Shown: one piece after another, positions 7,502 through 16,632 of the stretch
Layout of the letters: every line of letters begins with the position of its first letter
How positions within the stretch are numbered: position 1 is the first letter of the stretch
From: Myxococcales bacterium
GTDB lineage: Bacteria > Myxococcota_A > Polyangia > Fen-1088
Assembly (NCBI GenBank): GCA_003136095.1
Contig: PNBO01000355.1
Coordinates: forward strand, 7,924 to 46,440
Length of the DNA: 38,517 nucleotides
Reading direction: 5' to 3'
Notes under the pieces: model-generated
The model's input: only the letters and a program-made list of their open reading frames with translations
Databases searched by the model: none
Told to the model about the DNA's origin: nothing
Translations under genes and position numbers: made by a program

Positions 7502-10500
7502 CTAGGAAGTGCCGCCTTCGAGAACGCGCGCGACGGCGCGAGTGAGCCCTTCGACGGTGTAGGGTTTGGCGAGCCAGATCAGCCCCTGGTTGACCGCGAG
7601 ATCGGCGCGCTCGCCTGGAGCATGGCCGCTGACCACGATGGCCTTCTGTTCCGGGAATAGGCGCGAGATGAGCTCGAGGACTTGCAAGCCATCGAGCCGC
7701 TCGCCCAGCACCATGTCCATCACGACGAGGTCGTAGGGACTCTTCCCGGTCTTCGCCGCCCGCCTGAACGCCTGGTAGGCGCGCAAACCACTTTCCATCG
7801 TGTCGACCTGGTGCCCCAGCTCCTGGAGAACCCGTTGGCAAGTGCGTAGCTGGATGCCTTCGTCGTCGACGACCAGGATCCTCGCGGGGACGCGCGACGT
7901 GAGTGTCGATGGCTTGGTCACGGCCTGCGTCGCGGGCGCGAGGGGGAAATAGAGAACGAACGTGGTTCCCTGGCCGGGGACGCTCGTCACATCGATGAAC
8001 CCCTCGTGCTCCTTGACCACGCCGTGCACGATGGCCAAGCCCAGCCCGGAGCCAGAGCTCTCGCCGGTTCGCTTTCTGCTGAAGAAGGGCTCGAAGACCC
8101 GCCCGAGCTCCGACGGTTCGATGCCGCAACCGTCATCGGCAACCGTCAACACCGCGTAGTTTCCGGCCGGAATAGTCTCGTAGCGAGCAGCAGGCATGGC
8201 TAGGTGCTCGTGCCGCGTCTTCACCAGGATCTGTCCGCTGCCGCCGATCGCCTCAATCGCATTCCGCAGCAGGTTGCCAACCGCGCGTGCCAGTTGCGCC
8301 TCCGAGCCACGGACGGCGAGCGGTTCGGAGGAGTAGTCGGCCACGATGTTGACGTTGCGCCCCTTGTCCTCGAGCAGGTACAGGGCACTTTCCGCGAAGC
8401 AGGACTTCACCACACGAGCAAGATCGATGTTCTCCTTCACGGTCCTGCCCTGGCGTCCGAGCGTCAAGAGATCCTTGATGGTCTGGACGGCCCGCATGGA
8501 CGCGGTCTTGATGATTTGGACATCGGCGCTCAATTTTCCGACCGTGTCGTTATCCAAGTGTAGCTGGCTGAGCTCCCTGAGAATGAGATCGGGCAGGGCC
8601 ACGAGCGGGCCCAGGGCATTGTTGAGATCGTGCGCCACCCCGCCGGCGAGCACGCTCAATGCCTCCATCCGCTTGGTGGCGGCCAGCCGCTCTTGCACGC
8701 TGCGCTCGTGCAACATCGTCTTTGCGACCAGCTCCCGGTGCAGGCGAATGCTCTTCAAGACCGCCGTGATTTCGTTGCGGAAGACTGCGTAGCTTCTGAC
8801 CCCATCCGCGTAGTCGAAGGCCGCCACGCCGAGGAGCTGAGACTCGACCGCCATGGGGAACACCAAGAAGGTACGGCGTGGATCAAGCACCAGGGCGCTG
8901 GGCGGTACGAGAACGCTCGCCGGGAAGCTGGGCTCGGGCATCTCGATTGGTTGGCCGTCCACGAGACAGACCACGGGTGCGAGCTCGCTGGCGTTCGTCT
9001 CGAGCGTGCACGACAGAAACGCGGTGCGCACCCCGGCCGCGGGCAGGCCCTTGAGCAACGTTTGCTTCAGGGACGAGAGATCGAAGGCGACCGAGGCCTG
9101 CTCGCTGACATCGAGCAGGGTCGTGTAGTTGTCCTCCAAGGTGAGGCGTTGGGCCATCTGCATGGTCGTGCTGGAGGTCGCAACCAGGTTCAGCCCCTCG
9201 TAGAAGGCGCGTTCGAGCTCGATATCGGCCAGGCCGCCGAGCTCGTCACGCAGCCATCCGATCGCTTCTTGGAGCATGGCATGGCGTTCAGTGTCGTCGG
9301 CCATGTCTTCGAGTAGGTCGCCAACCGCCTTCTGAAATGCTCGGCGTTGACCCGAAGGCCCGATGCGCAAGGATTCGACCAACCGCTCACTGATGGAGGC
9401 GGCGGCGGCCGGATGGGCGCGCAACGCGCTCGCCAGCTTCGGCCGCAGGGCATCGAGCCGGTCGAGGCAGCCCGTGGGCGCACCGTTCTTCTCGGCAGCC
9501 GAATGGCTTTCCGCACGTTGCTCGAATTCGCATCCGCAGGATCGGCGGCGGATGAATCGGGAAGGCAGCACGACGCGATCGGGAACCGGCTGGCCGGCGA
9601 GCTGGGCCAGGATGGTGTCGATGGCCAGGTTCGCCATTTGCCACAAGGGCTGCGCCACGGTGGTCAGCGGAGGGTTCCCCAGCGCGGCGAGCGGCAGGTC
9701 GTCGAAACCCGTCACCGGGATGTCGCGCGGCACACGGCGGCCCCACTTGCGCAGGGCATCGATGGCCCCCAGCGCCATGTTGTCGCTCGCGGCCACGACG
9801 CCGTCGAAGGGGATGCCACCGGCAAGAAGACCGTCCATCGCGCTACGGCCCTGCTTGGGCATGAAATAGCCACACGCCACGAGCGCCGGATCGAAAGGAA
9901 TGCCATTTCTGGCAAGAACCTCCTGGTAGGCATCGAGGCGCGCTCGCGCCTCGGGGTTGTTGGGCGTCCCGGCGAGAAAAACCGGGCGTCGGACCCCATG
10001 CTCCCGCACGAGGTGTTCGACCGCCGCCTCCATGCCAGCCCGGTTGTCGAGCACCAGGCTCGGCACACCCGGCAACGACAGGCCGATGCTGCACACGCAG
10101 GTCGGCCGGAGGCCTTCCACCAAAGCGGCGACCGGTTCCGGTCCACAGAAGGCCGCCAGCATGCTCGACACGATGATGATGCCATCGAAGCTACCTGGCC
10201 GTAGCGCCCGAAAGATCGTGTTGTCCGCCGTGGCCATCGGCCCTGGCGCAGCGAGGGGGCCGCCGTAGAGCAACAGCAGGTTGTGGCCCTCTCGGCGACA
10301 CTTGGCATCGAGCGCCTCGCGGAGGCTGGCCTCGTAGCAGCCCTCGAAGAAGTTAGCGTTGTCGATGAGAACGGCGATGGTCAGACGCTTCGCCCCAGCC
10401 CACGCGGTTGGGGCTCGCGCTTCCTGGGCCGGGGGCGCGTGCGGCGGAGACGTTGTCGGTGCCGTCACGGGATTCTCGGGAATGTCTGCGCATGCAGCTG

Positions 10501-10537
10501 GGCTGGGGTGCGCAGTGTCCCCCGAAAAGCGCGTCAT
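7502..10537 (-). CDS. Soluble hybrid histidine kinase with LacI-type sugar-binding sensor
   Basis: About 1011 residues from ATG 10537 (ATG 10567 is also possible; neither has a clear ribosome site). In order: a Pro/Ala-rich N-terminus; a periplasmic-binding-protein-like domain of the LacI/GalR type at about 50-335 (RLTIAVLIDNANFFEG, PVTGFDDLPLAALGNPPLTT); a helical stretch; a GAF-like region; a coiled coil; a HisKA with AGGVAHDLNNALG (phosphorylated His636); a HATPase with NLLRNAIEAI, VADDGCGIEP and SGSGLGLAIV; and a receiver with LVVDDEG and phospho-Asp941 in VVMDMVLG. There is no signal peptide, membrane helix or DNA-binding helix-turn-helix, so it should sense a small molecule, perhaps a sugar, in the cytoplasm. 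No separate response regulator is adjacent. It is divergent from the OmpA gene across 71 nt. Confidence 0.9.
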   Translation of the reverse strand: MTRFSGDTAHPSPAACADIPENPVTAPTTSPPHAPPAQEARAPTAWAGAKRLTIAVLIDNANFFEGCYEASLREALDAKCRREGHNLLLLYGGPLAAPGPMATADNTIFRALRPGSFDGIIIVSSMLAAFCGPEPVAALVEGLRPTCVCSIGLSLPGVPSLVLDNRAGMEAAVEHLVREHGVRRPVFLAGTPNNPEARARLDAYQEVLARNGIPFDPALVACGYFMPKQGRSAMDGLLAGGIPFDGVVAASDNMALGAIDALRKWGRRVPRDIPVTGFDDLPLAALGNPPLTTVAQPLWQMANLAIDTILAQLAGQPVPDRVVLPSRFIRRRSCGCEFEQRAESHSAAEKNGAPTGCLDRLDALRPKLASALRAHPAAAASISERLVESLRIGPSGQRRAFQKAVGDLLEDMADDTERHAMLQEAIGWLRDELGGLADIELERAFYEGLNLVATSSTTMQMAQRLTLEDNYTTLLDVSEQASVAFDLSSLKQTLLKGLPAAGVRTAFLSCTLETNASELAPVVCLVDGQPIEMPEPSFPASVLVPPSALVLDPRRTFLVFPMAVESQLLGVAAFDYADGVRSYAVFRNEITAVLKSIRLHRELVAKTMLHERSVQERLAATKRMEALSVLAGGVAHDLNNALGPLVALPDLILRELSQLHLDNDTVGKLSADVQIIKTASMRAVQTIKDLLTLGRQGRTVKENIDLARVVKSCFAESALYLLEDKGRNVNIVADYSSEPLAVRGSEAQLARAVGNLLRNAIEAIGGSGQILVKTRHEHLAMPAARYETIPAGNYAVLTVADDGCGIEPSELGRVFEPFFSRKRTGESSGSGLGLAIVHGVVKEHEGFIDVTSVPGQGTTFVLYFPLAPATQAVTKPSTLTSRVPARILVVDDEGIQLRTCQRVLQELGHQVDTMESGLRAYQAFRRAAKTGKSPYDLVVMDMVLGERLDGLQVLELISRLFPEQKAIVVSGHAPGERADLAVNQGLIWLAKPYTVEGLTRAVARVLEGGTS

Positions 10538-10608
10538 CGTCAAGCGGATCGGAGGGCGTGCGTGCATCGGAAGATGCGTCGTACGGCAATTGTGTGTACC
10601 CTGGGCCG

Positions 10609-12333
10609 ATGCTAGGGCAGCGGAGAGTTGCAGCGGTACTGAGCTCGGGCGCGGCGCTCGTGTGGCTTGCGCACGCGGCCTGGGCCCAGCCCACACCCGC
10701 GGGGTTGGAGCGGGGAATCGATCCGGTCAGCTTCAAGCTGAGCCCGTCGATAGGCGCGTATCTGACCACCGCCGGGGCGCGCATGGCCCCCGGCGGGATG
10801 TTGCAAGTCGATCTGGTGGCCGACTTCAACATGACCCTGATGGCCTTGCGGCTGGGCGACGAGCGCCTGGGCAGTCTCATCGAGGATCGCCTGGATCTGC
10901 ACCTCTTGGCGGCCTATGGCTTGCTGAACGGGCTCGAGGTAGCGGTAGACGTTCCCTTCACCCCCTGGCAGGCGAGCGATTTTGGTCGCCTGAATGCGGC
11001 CACTGGCCTCGCCGTTGCCGGGCCGACGTCCTACGGGCTGGGAGACGTGCGTGGCCTGCTGCGGGGTCGCGTGCTGGGCGGTCCGCGATCGCGGGTAGGC
11101 CTCGCCCTGATTGGCGAGGTGCGCGCCCCGAGCGGCGACGACCAGGCCTTTCTGGGTGAACGGGGTTGGTTGCTTTCACCCCGTGCCGTGCTCGATGTGG
11201 CCATCACCACGCGCACGCGCCTGGCCTTCGAGGCGGGCTACCGTTACCGCAGCCAGGCCGGGCGTTTCCTCAACCTCTATGTGGGCGACGAGCTGACCTT
11301 TGCCCTGGCCGGCGCGCGCGAGCTGCCGAGCTTCGGACGGCTGGCGCCCACGGCCTATGTCGAGGTTGTTACTGCCACGCCGGCGCGAGCGCCATTCACG
11401 GTGGACTCGTCGGATGCTCTCAAGACCGCGCTGGAAGCGCTGGTCGGGGTGCGCGCCAGTCGGGGTCCGCACTGGCAGTACCTGCTGGGCCTGGGTCGCG
11501 GTTTTGCCGTCCATGGCGGCGTGGGCCGCGAGGATCTGCGTGTGTTCGCGTCGGTGGGCTGGCGGGGCTTCGTGCCGCCTTCCCGCAACCCCGAGCGCGA
11601 CCGAGACGGCGACGGCGTTCTGGACGTCGATGACCACTGTCCCGATGATCCCGGTCCGGCCGTGTACGACGGCTGCCCGGACCGTGACGGCGACGAGATC
11701 CCCGACATCGAGGACAAATGTCCGCTCGAGCCTGGCCCGGCCGCCAACGATGGCTGCCCCACGAGCAATCTGGTGCACATGCAGAAGGGGGCCATCAACG
11801 TGCTGGGTAACATCACGTTCGACACCAACAAGGACACGCTCAAGCCGGAGTCGTTCCCCGTGCTCGACGCGGTCGTGGGGCTGCTCAAGGAGCACCCCGA
11901 GATCAAGCGCGTCCGTGTCGAGGGACACACCGACAGCCAGGGCAGCCTGGCCCTGAACATGGACCTGAGCCGGCGCCGCGCCCTGACCGTGTTGCGCTAC
12001 CTGGTCGGCAAGGGCATCGACCCGGCCCGGCTAGAGTCCGAGGGCTACGGCCCCACGCGCCCGGAGGCCCCCAACACCACCGTGCTCGGCCGCGCCAAGA
12101 ACCGCCGGGTGGATTTCGCCATCGTCGAGCCCGGGTCTGCCCCCGTGGCGACGCCGGCACCGTCGCCTGCGCCGCCGGCGGCACCGCCGCCTGCGCCGCC
12201 GGCGGCACCGCCGCCTTCGACGACGCCGGCACCGCCGCCTTCGCCGACGCCGGCACCGCCGCCTTCGCCGACCACCCTGGCGCCTGCGCCGCGGCCGGCA
12301 CCGCCGCCTTCGCCGGCGCCGCCCACAAAGTAG
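10609..12333 (+). CDS. OmpA-family outer membrane protein with TSP3 repeats
   Basis: 574 residues. A Sec signal peptide ends AHAAWAQ. About 300 residues of beta-barrel-like sequence follow. Two thrombospondin type-3 calcium-binding repeats come next (DRDGDGVLDVDDHCPDDPGP and a second copy beginning DRDGDEIPDIEDKCP). An OmpA domain then binds peptidoglycan (ITFDTNKDTLKP, VEGHTDSQGS, LNMDLSRRRA, AKNRRVDFAI), and the protein ends with about 60 residues of Pro/Ala. It probably anchors the outer membrane to the cell wall, with the TSP3 segment as a rigid spacer. The start at ATG 10609 is set by the signal peptide; the in-frame extension to 10408 overlaps the divergent kinase. Architecture is typical of myxobacterial outer membrane proteins. 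Confidence 0.92.
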   Translation: MLGQRRVAAVLSSGAALVWLAHAAWAQPTPAGLERGIDPVSFKLSPSIGAYLTTAGARMAPGGMLQVDLVADFNMTLMALRLGDERLGSLIEDRLDLHLLAAYGLLNGLEVAVDVPFTPWQASDFGRLNAATGLAVAGPTSYGLGDVRGLLRGRVLGGPRSRVGLALIGEVRAPSGDDQAFLGERGWLLSPRAVLDVAITTRTRLAFEAGYRYRSQAGRFLNLYVGDELTFALAGARELPSFGRLAPTAYVEVVTATPARAPFTVDSSDALKTALEALVGVRASRGPHWQYLLGLGRGFAVHGGVGREDLRVFASVGWRGFVPPSRNPERDRDGDGVLDVDDHCPDDPGPAVYDGCPDRDGDEIPDIEDKCPLEPGPAANDGCPTSNLVHMQKGAINVLGNITFDTNKDTLKPESFPVLDAVVGLLKEHPEIKRVRVEGHTDSQGSLALNMDLSRRRALTVLRYLVGKGIDPARLESEGYGPTRPEAPNTTVLGRAKNRRVDFAIVEPGSAPVATPAPSPAPPAAPPPAPPAAPPPSTTPAPPPSPTPAPPPSPTTLAPAPRPAPPPSPAPPTK

Positions 12334-12359
12334 GCGGCGCGCCGGCCACCAGGGCTGCG

Positions 12360-13793
12360 TTACTCGGCGCAGAACAGGCGCACCGACACCTTGTCGCCGA
12401 AGTGCAGCCGGCAGCGCCCTTCCATGGTGATGCGGGCGGGCGTGGTCACGGTAGAGTGCGCGAAGGTGAACCCATCGCCGACGCGACAGGTGATGGTGAA
12501 GGTGGGCTCGCCGCCGTCATGGCTGGCCCCCCCGCCATCCGTGGCCTGGGTCGCGGCGTCGACGGCGCTGGGGGCGCTCGCTGCGCTCGCGTCCACCGCT
12601 CCCGCGTCCGTCGCCAGGATCCCACCGTCGGCCGTGGGCTCGCCGGCCCGCTGGATGTCGACCACCAGCAGCTTTCCGTCCACCGGGTCGCCGGGCAAAT
12701 CCAGCACCTGCGCCTCGCTCACCAGCGCGGCGATCCGCTGCAGGGCCGAGCCGAAGTCGTCGGCGCAGATCGAGGCGATCAGGCCGCGGTCGCCCATGGA
12801 GGTCACCGCCTGCGCATGGCGCACGCCTGAGCCATTGGCCTCGTCGATGGCGCTTTGGCAGCGGACTGGGTGGCCTAGGGCGTCCACCGGGCCGATGACG
12901 GACAGGTACACCTCGCGCATGCGTCCGGTCCCGGTGCCGTCATCGAGGTTTTTGAGGAAGTCGACGTAGCTAGACACCGGGGTGAGGGCGGCGCGTCCGG
13001 CCTGCGTCTCGCAGGCGTCCTGCGAGCAGCTTCGCTGCGTGGTGCCGGGTTGGATCAGACAGAAGGCTCCGTCGGCCGCGCACTCCGAGTCTGCCGTGCA
13101 CGCGGCGCCGCAATTAACCGGCTGCAGAGCCACCGCCCTGCCGGTTGTGTCCGAGCAGTCGTCCTCGTCGCTGACCACCACCACCACCAGGCGTGCCCCG
13201 GGCCGCAGCAGCCCGCGGTTGCCGGGCGGCACCGCGTCCAGGGGCGTATCGATGAGAGGCGGCGAGAGCGCGCGTCGCATGGCCTCGTAGGGCATTTCCT
13301 GGCCCGACCCGACCACGCCCTGGCCGATGAGCAACCCGAACTGTTCCAGCAGATCTGGATCCTGGTAGGTCAGCAGCTTGCGTTTGCTGGCAGGCTGGGT
13401 GACGCCGGAGAGGTCGGTCCCCAATTGCAACCGGCCGGCCTGGCTAGAGTAAGCGTAGAACTGTGTGCTGGTGGCGGGCGGGCAGGCGTCAAGGTAGTTG
13501 ACCGACACGCTGGTCGTTATGACGCCGACCTGGAAGTCGTTCTTCACCGGCGCGTTGCTCAGCGCATCCACAAAGGCGCTCAGCCGCGCCACCACCTTGG
13601 CCTGCTCATCACCCATGGAGATCGAATTGTCGATGACAAACAGGAAATCGGTCGTCACCGAGGGGGGTAGCGACAACTGGTCGGTGCACTTGTCCACCAC
13701 GCCGCGCGGCGCACCCCCACAGGTGAGGGACGAGACCAGTGTCGTCGCAACCACGATTCGCGTGGTCGCCCTCGCCATGCCCAGCCTGCTCAT
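12360..13793 (-). CDS. von Willebrand factor A domain lipoprotein
   Basis: 477 residues. The signal peptide ends SSLTCGG (lipid Cys25; Thr before the Cys is unusual). A vWA domain has the metal-site motif DNSIS (Asp55, Ser57, Ser59) in FLFVIDNSISMG, and a later strand reads VVVVVSDEDDCSD. A Cys-rich insert (CGAACTADSECAADGAFC) and an Ala/Asp-rich linker precede a small C-terminal domain ending RLFCAE. vWA domains mediate metal-dependent protein contacts; this form is a common myxobacterial surface protein whose partner is unknown. ATG 13778 is an alternative start. The gene converges on the OmpA gene with 26 nt between stops. Its upstream region carries copy B of the dispersed element. Confidence 0.88.
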   Translation of the reverse strand: MSRLGMARATTRIVVATTLVSSLTCGGAPRGVVDKCTDQLSLPPSVTTDFLFVIDNSISMGDEQAKVVARLSAFVDALSNAPVKNDFQVGVITTSVSVNYLDACPPATSTQFYAYSSQAGRLQLGTDLSGVTQPASKRKLLTYQDPDLLEQFGLLIGQGVVGSGQEMPYEAMRRALSPPLIDTPLDAVPPGNRGLLRPGARLVVVVVSDEDDCSDTTGRAVALQPVNCGAACTADSECAADGAFCLIQPGTTQRSCSQDACETQAGRAALTPVSSYVDFLKNLDDGTGTGRMREVYLSVIGPVDALGHPVRCQSAIDEANGSGVRHAQAVTSMGDRGLIASICADDFGSALQRIAALVSEAQVLDLPGDPVDGKLLVVDIQRAGEPTADGGILATDAGAVDASAASAPSAVDAATQATDGGGASHDGGEPTFTITCRVGDGFTFAHSTVTTPARITMEGRCRLHFGDKVSVRLFCAE

Positions 13794-13899
13794 GGTGTAA
13801 GGGTAGGTTCAGGGTGCGAGGTCCGTCAAGGCTCGACGTTCCGCGTCGGCTATGGGCCAAGCTCGAAGAGGTCCGCCACGGGCATTGAGAGCCTCCTGT

Positions 13900-14122
13900 C
13901 CATCGCCAAAATCCCATCCGCGGCCAGTGACCTGGCGGTGGCGCCAGTCATGCGCCAAAACGGGATCTCGTCAGTAGGGAACCCAGTCTTGAAAGTCTTC
14001 ACAACTCTCCCCGAACCGCCGCTCTTGCCCTCATGGCGCAAGACCGGATCTGCCAGGGTAGAGGTACTTGTTCTTCCTAGGCTGATTCTGTTCCGGATGA
14101 CCTCCTGGCGAGGCACAGAGAC
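13900..14122 (-). repeat. Dispersed upstream element, copy B (best copy)
   Basis: On the minus strand the 5' box (14097-14122, TGTGCCTCGCCAGGAGGTCA) and the 3' box (ATCCCGTTTTGG to GGCGATGGACA, ending 13900 or slightly beyond) are both clear, about 195 nt apart. The 3' box contains a hairpin: TGACTGGCG, loop CCAC, then CGCCAGGTCA with one bulge. Copy A keeps only the inner GGCG/CGCC part of it. The element ends 107 nt before the vWA lipoprotein start. One frame through it is open (13850-14338), but the copy A/B differences are spread evenly over codon positions, which argues against coding. Confidence 0.7.
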
Positions 14123-14191
14123 GCAAGCAGGCCCTGGTTTGCAGCTGGGTACCATCCACGCAATGCGGCGACACAAAAGTGGCGGCCGGAC

Positions 14192-14226
14192 TTCCTGCGC
14201 CCCGCAGGAACGTCGTATCATACGAC
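14192..14226. promoter_or_regulatory. Two adjacent perfect inverted repeats before the propeller lipoprotein gene
   Basis: TTCCTGC (14192-14198) pairs with GCAGGAA (14204-14210), and GTCGTAT (14212-14218) pairs with ATACGAC (14220-14226) around a single C. The second ends 36 nt before ATG 14263. The 15-bp palindrome looks like an operator; the first could be a leader hairpin. The rest of the 13794-14262 gap is repeat copy B. Confidence 0.45.
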
Positions 14227-14262
14227 ATGCTCTCTTCCAGCTCGAAGTTGACAGTAAGCCCA

Positions 14263-16632
14263 ATGGTCCATCGTTCGCGCGTCCTGCTCTGTCTGACTGG
14301 CGCGCTCGTGCTCGGCTGCGGTGGCGGAAGCAGCTCATCCTCAGGCGGCGTGGTTGGTTTCGCCACGGGCACAGAAACGGCCGGTCCCGTACCCGTGGAC
14401 GGCACCAGCGCGGCAGCGCCCGTGGTGACCGCGCTGACGGCGGCGAGCACCAGCATCAGCAAGGGGCAGCCGCTGCGGGTCAACTTGAACTTCTCGGATC
14501 CGCAGGGGGATGTCGCCGTCATCAACTTCGGTATAGCCGGCGAAGACACCCACTCCGTGTTGTCCGCCGACATGGTCGGCAGCAACACCAGCGGAACCGT
14601 GACGCTCGACCTGTATCCCGCCAACTACGTCGCCGGTGTCCATGTGTTGATGGTGTCGCTTACCGACAAAGCCGGCCACGTCAGCGCGTCCGCGACGTTG
14701 GCGTTCACCATCGTCGGTGGCGCGACCGGCGCGGGCGGCGCCATCGATTCCGGCGCCATCCTCGGCGCGGGCGGTGGGGGAGGAAGCCGATTGGACGCGG
14801 CCTTCGGCGTCGATGGTTTGACCGTCACGCCTGTCCTCGACGGTGGCCCGGGCAGCCAGGAAACCATCCTGTTCAAGATGGAGTCGGTCCAGGGCGTGTC
14901 CTTCAACCCGCCCGTCACTACCATCTTCACGTTGCCCACGGCGTCGTACATCACCCGGGTTATGACCTATCACTACGGTGCCACGATTGGCAGCAAGAGC
15001 CCGACGGTGGCGTTCAAAGACACGACCACGGGCGCGATCTACGGACCGTGGCTACAGGTCGGCTACAAGAGCTTCAACGGTACGGCGGGCGCCACCCGGT
15101 CCGATCCTGGCAACGTTGCCGGTCCCCCCGACAATTATTGGCTGGCGTATCCGGCCCAGATCGTACCGGCGGGCACGTACCAGGTCGTCGATTCGGATCC
15201 GACGACCTGGGCCTACACGGCCGATCTCGGCAATCGCGGCTGCGCCTGGGTGTACGGCTGGAGTCTCGGCGGCGCCGTCGACGGCGGCGCGCCAGGCCTG
15301 GATGCAAAGACCTCGGACGCATCGGTGACCACCGGCGATGTCGCCTTGATAACGGACGCCCCGTCCCCAGCCGATACGCCGGTAGCAGCCGCGTGGTCCA
15401 TACCGGTGCTCATCGAAAACGGCGCGGGAACGGTCACGTCGCCCAAGCTGGCGATGGATTCGAGTGGCAACATCATCGCGGTCTGGGTGCAGGGCGATGG
15501 TACGTCGAACAACTATCAGAACATCTACGCCAACCGCTACACCGCCGGCGGTGGTTGGGGAACGCCGACCCTGCTCGAAACCAGCGACATGCCGGCCGAC
15601 AGCCCGCTGGTCGCCACCGACTCGAACGGCAATGCCATCGCCGTCTGGCACCAGGCATGGAACCTCGTCAACGGCACCAACTATGGCCTCTACGCCAATC
15701 GCTACGTTCCGGGCGTTGGCTGGGGAGCCGCGACCACGGTCTTCGCCGATACCAGCACCACCAGCACGACCGCGAATGCGCCCGACCAGCTCGCCTTCGA
15801 CGCCAATGGCAACGCCATGGTGGCGTGGACCTTCTACGAGTGGTCATGGAACCACACCAGCGTGCACACCACCCGCTACGTGGCGGGAACGGGTTGGGCG
15901 GCCGCCGAGCTCATGGATACTGGCACGGCAAGCGCCAGCTCGCCGAGCGTCGCCTTCGATGCTGCCGGCAATGCCACGGTGCTGTGGGTTCAGGGCGATA
16001 GCGGCAACGACGTCGTATACGCCAATCGCTACGTCCCAGGAACCGGCTGGGGCACGGCAACGCTCGTCGATACCGCAGCCAGGGGCGGTGCCTCGGCGCC
16101 GAGAATGGTCTTCACCTCGGACGGAAACGCCATCGCGACGTGGTTCAACTACGGCCTGCTCGGCATCACCGCCGATCGCTATCTTGCGGCCAGCGGGTGG
16201 GGTACTCCGGTCACCATCATCGAGACCGGCGACACCGGCTACGATCAAGGTCTGCAGTTCGCCCTCGACAAGAGCGGGAATGCCGTGGCCGTGTGGAACA
16301 ATTATGGCGGCGGTCTTTTCGCCAGCCGCACCCTTGCCGGCGGCAACTGGGACACGCCCAGCGCGATCGAGTCCGGCGGAAGCGACTACTCGGGACAAGT
16401 CGCATTCTATGCCAATGGGAATGCCTTGGCGGTTTGGGGCCGTTTTGCCGCCAATTCCTCCAACATCTGGTCGAGTAAGTACGTCGTCGGCACTGGCTGG
16501 AGCACGCCCATCATGGTCAATGCCACGCCAGACAATACCAGCGACCCACACATGGTGATCGACAAGAACGGATTGGCGACGGCCGTGTGGGTACAGTCCG
16601 GCAGCCTGTACGCTAGCAGCGCGGCGTTCTAG
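14263..16632 (+). CDS. Repeat-propeller surface lipoprotein
   Basis: 789 residues. The lipobox LVLGC gives lipid Cys19, followed by a Gly/Ser stretch. Next is an Ig-like segment (about 55-165) and a beta-sandwich-like region (about 200-350, containing NYWLAYPAQIVPAGTYQVVD). The C-terminal half holds eight modules of about 50-58 residues with the pattern D-x-x-GNA-x-AVW and then ANRY-x-x-G-x-GWGTP. The eighth lacks the last strand, while AAWSIPVLIENG just before module 1 looks like that missing strand. This is the closure expected of an eight-bladed beta-propeller. No catalytic motif is seen; a binding or adhesion role is inferred. ATG 14263 is chosen for the signal peptide; in-frame ATG 14179 is less likely. 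The last four bases overlap the convergent pectate lyase gene. Confidence 0.8.
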   Translation: MVHRSRVLLCLTGALVLGCGGGSSSSSGGVVGFATGTETAGPVPVDGTSAAAPVVTALTAASTSISKGQPLRVNLNFSDPQGDVAVINFGIAGEDTHSVLSADMVGSNTSGTVTLDLYPANYVAGVHVLMVSLTDKAGHVSASATLAFTIVGGATGAGGAIDSGAILGAGGGGGSRLDAAFGVDGLTVTPVLDGGPGSQETILFKMESVQGVSFNPPVTTIFTLPTASYITRVMTYHYGATIGSKSPTVAFKDTTTGAIYGPWLQVGYKSFNGTAGATRSDPGNVAGPPDNYWLAYPAQIVPAGTYQVVDSDPTTWAYTADLGNRGCAWVYGWSLGGAVDGGAPGLDAKTSDASVTTGDVALITDAPSPADTPVAAAWSIPVLIENGAGTVTSPKLAMDSSGNIIAVWVQGDGTSNNYQNIYANRYTAGGGWGTPTLLETSDMPADSPLVATDSNGNAIAVWHQAWNLVNGTNYGLYANRYVPGVGWGAATTVFADTSTTSTTANAPDQLAFDANGNAMVAWTFYEWSWNHTSVHTTRYVAGTGWAAAELMDTGTASASSPSVAFDAAGNATVLWVQGDSGNDVVYANRYVPGTGWGTATLVDTAARGGASAPRMVFTSDGNAIATWFNYGLLGITADRYLAASGWGTPVTIIETGDTGYDQGLQFALDKSGNAVAVWNNYGGGLFASRTLAGGNWDTPSAIESGGSDYSGQVAFYANGNALAVWGRFAANSSNIWSSKYVVGTGWSTPIMVNATPDNTSDPHMVIDKNGLATAVWVQSGSLYASSAAF

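Noticed and set aside
13900-13968. Conserved structured RNA in the 3' box
   Set aside because: The strong hairpin of copy B is disrupted at three pairs in copy A with no compensating changes, so a fold under selection is not shown by these copies.
13850-14338. A 162-codon minus-strand frame across repeat copy B
   Set aside because: It overlaps the start of the propeller lipoprotein gene, and copy A/B substitutions are not biased to third codon positions, so it is not supported as protein-coding.
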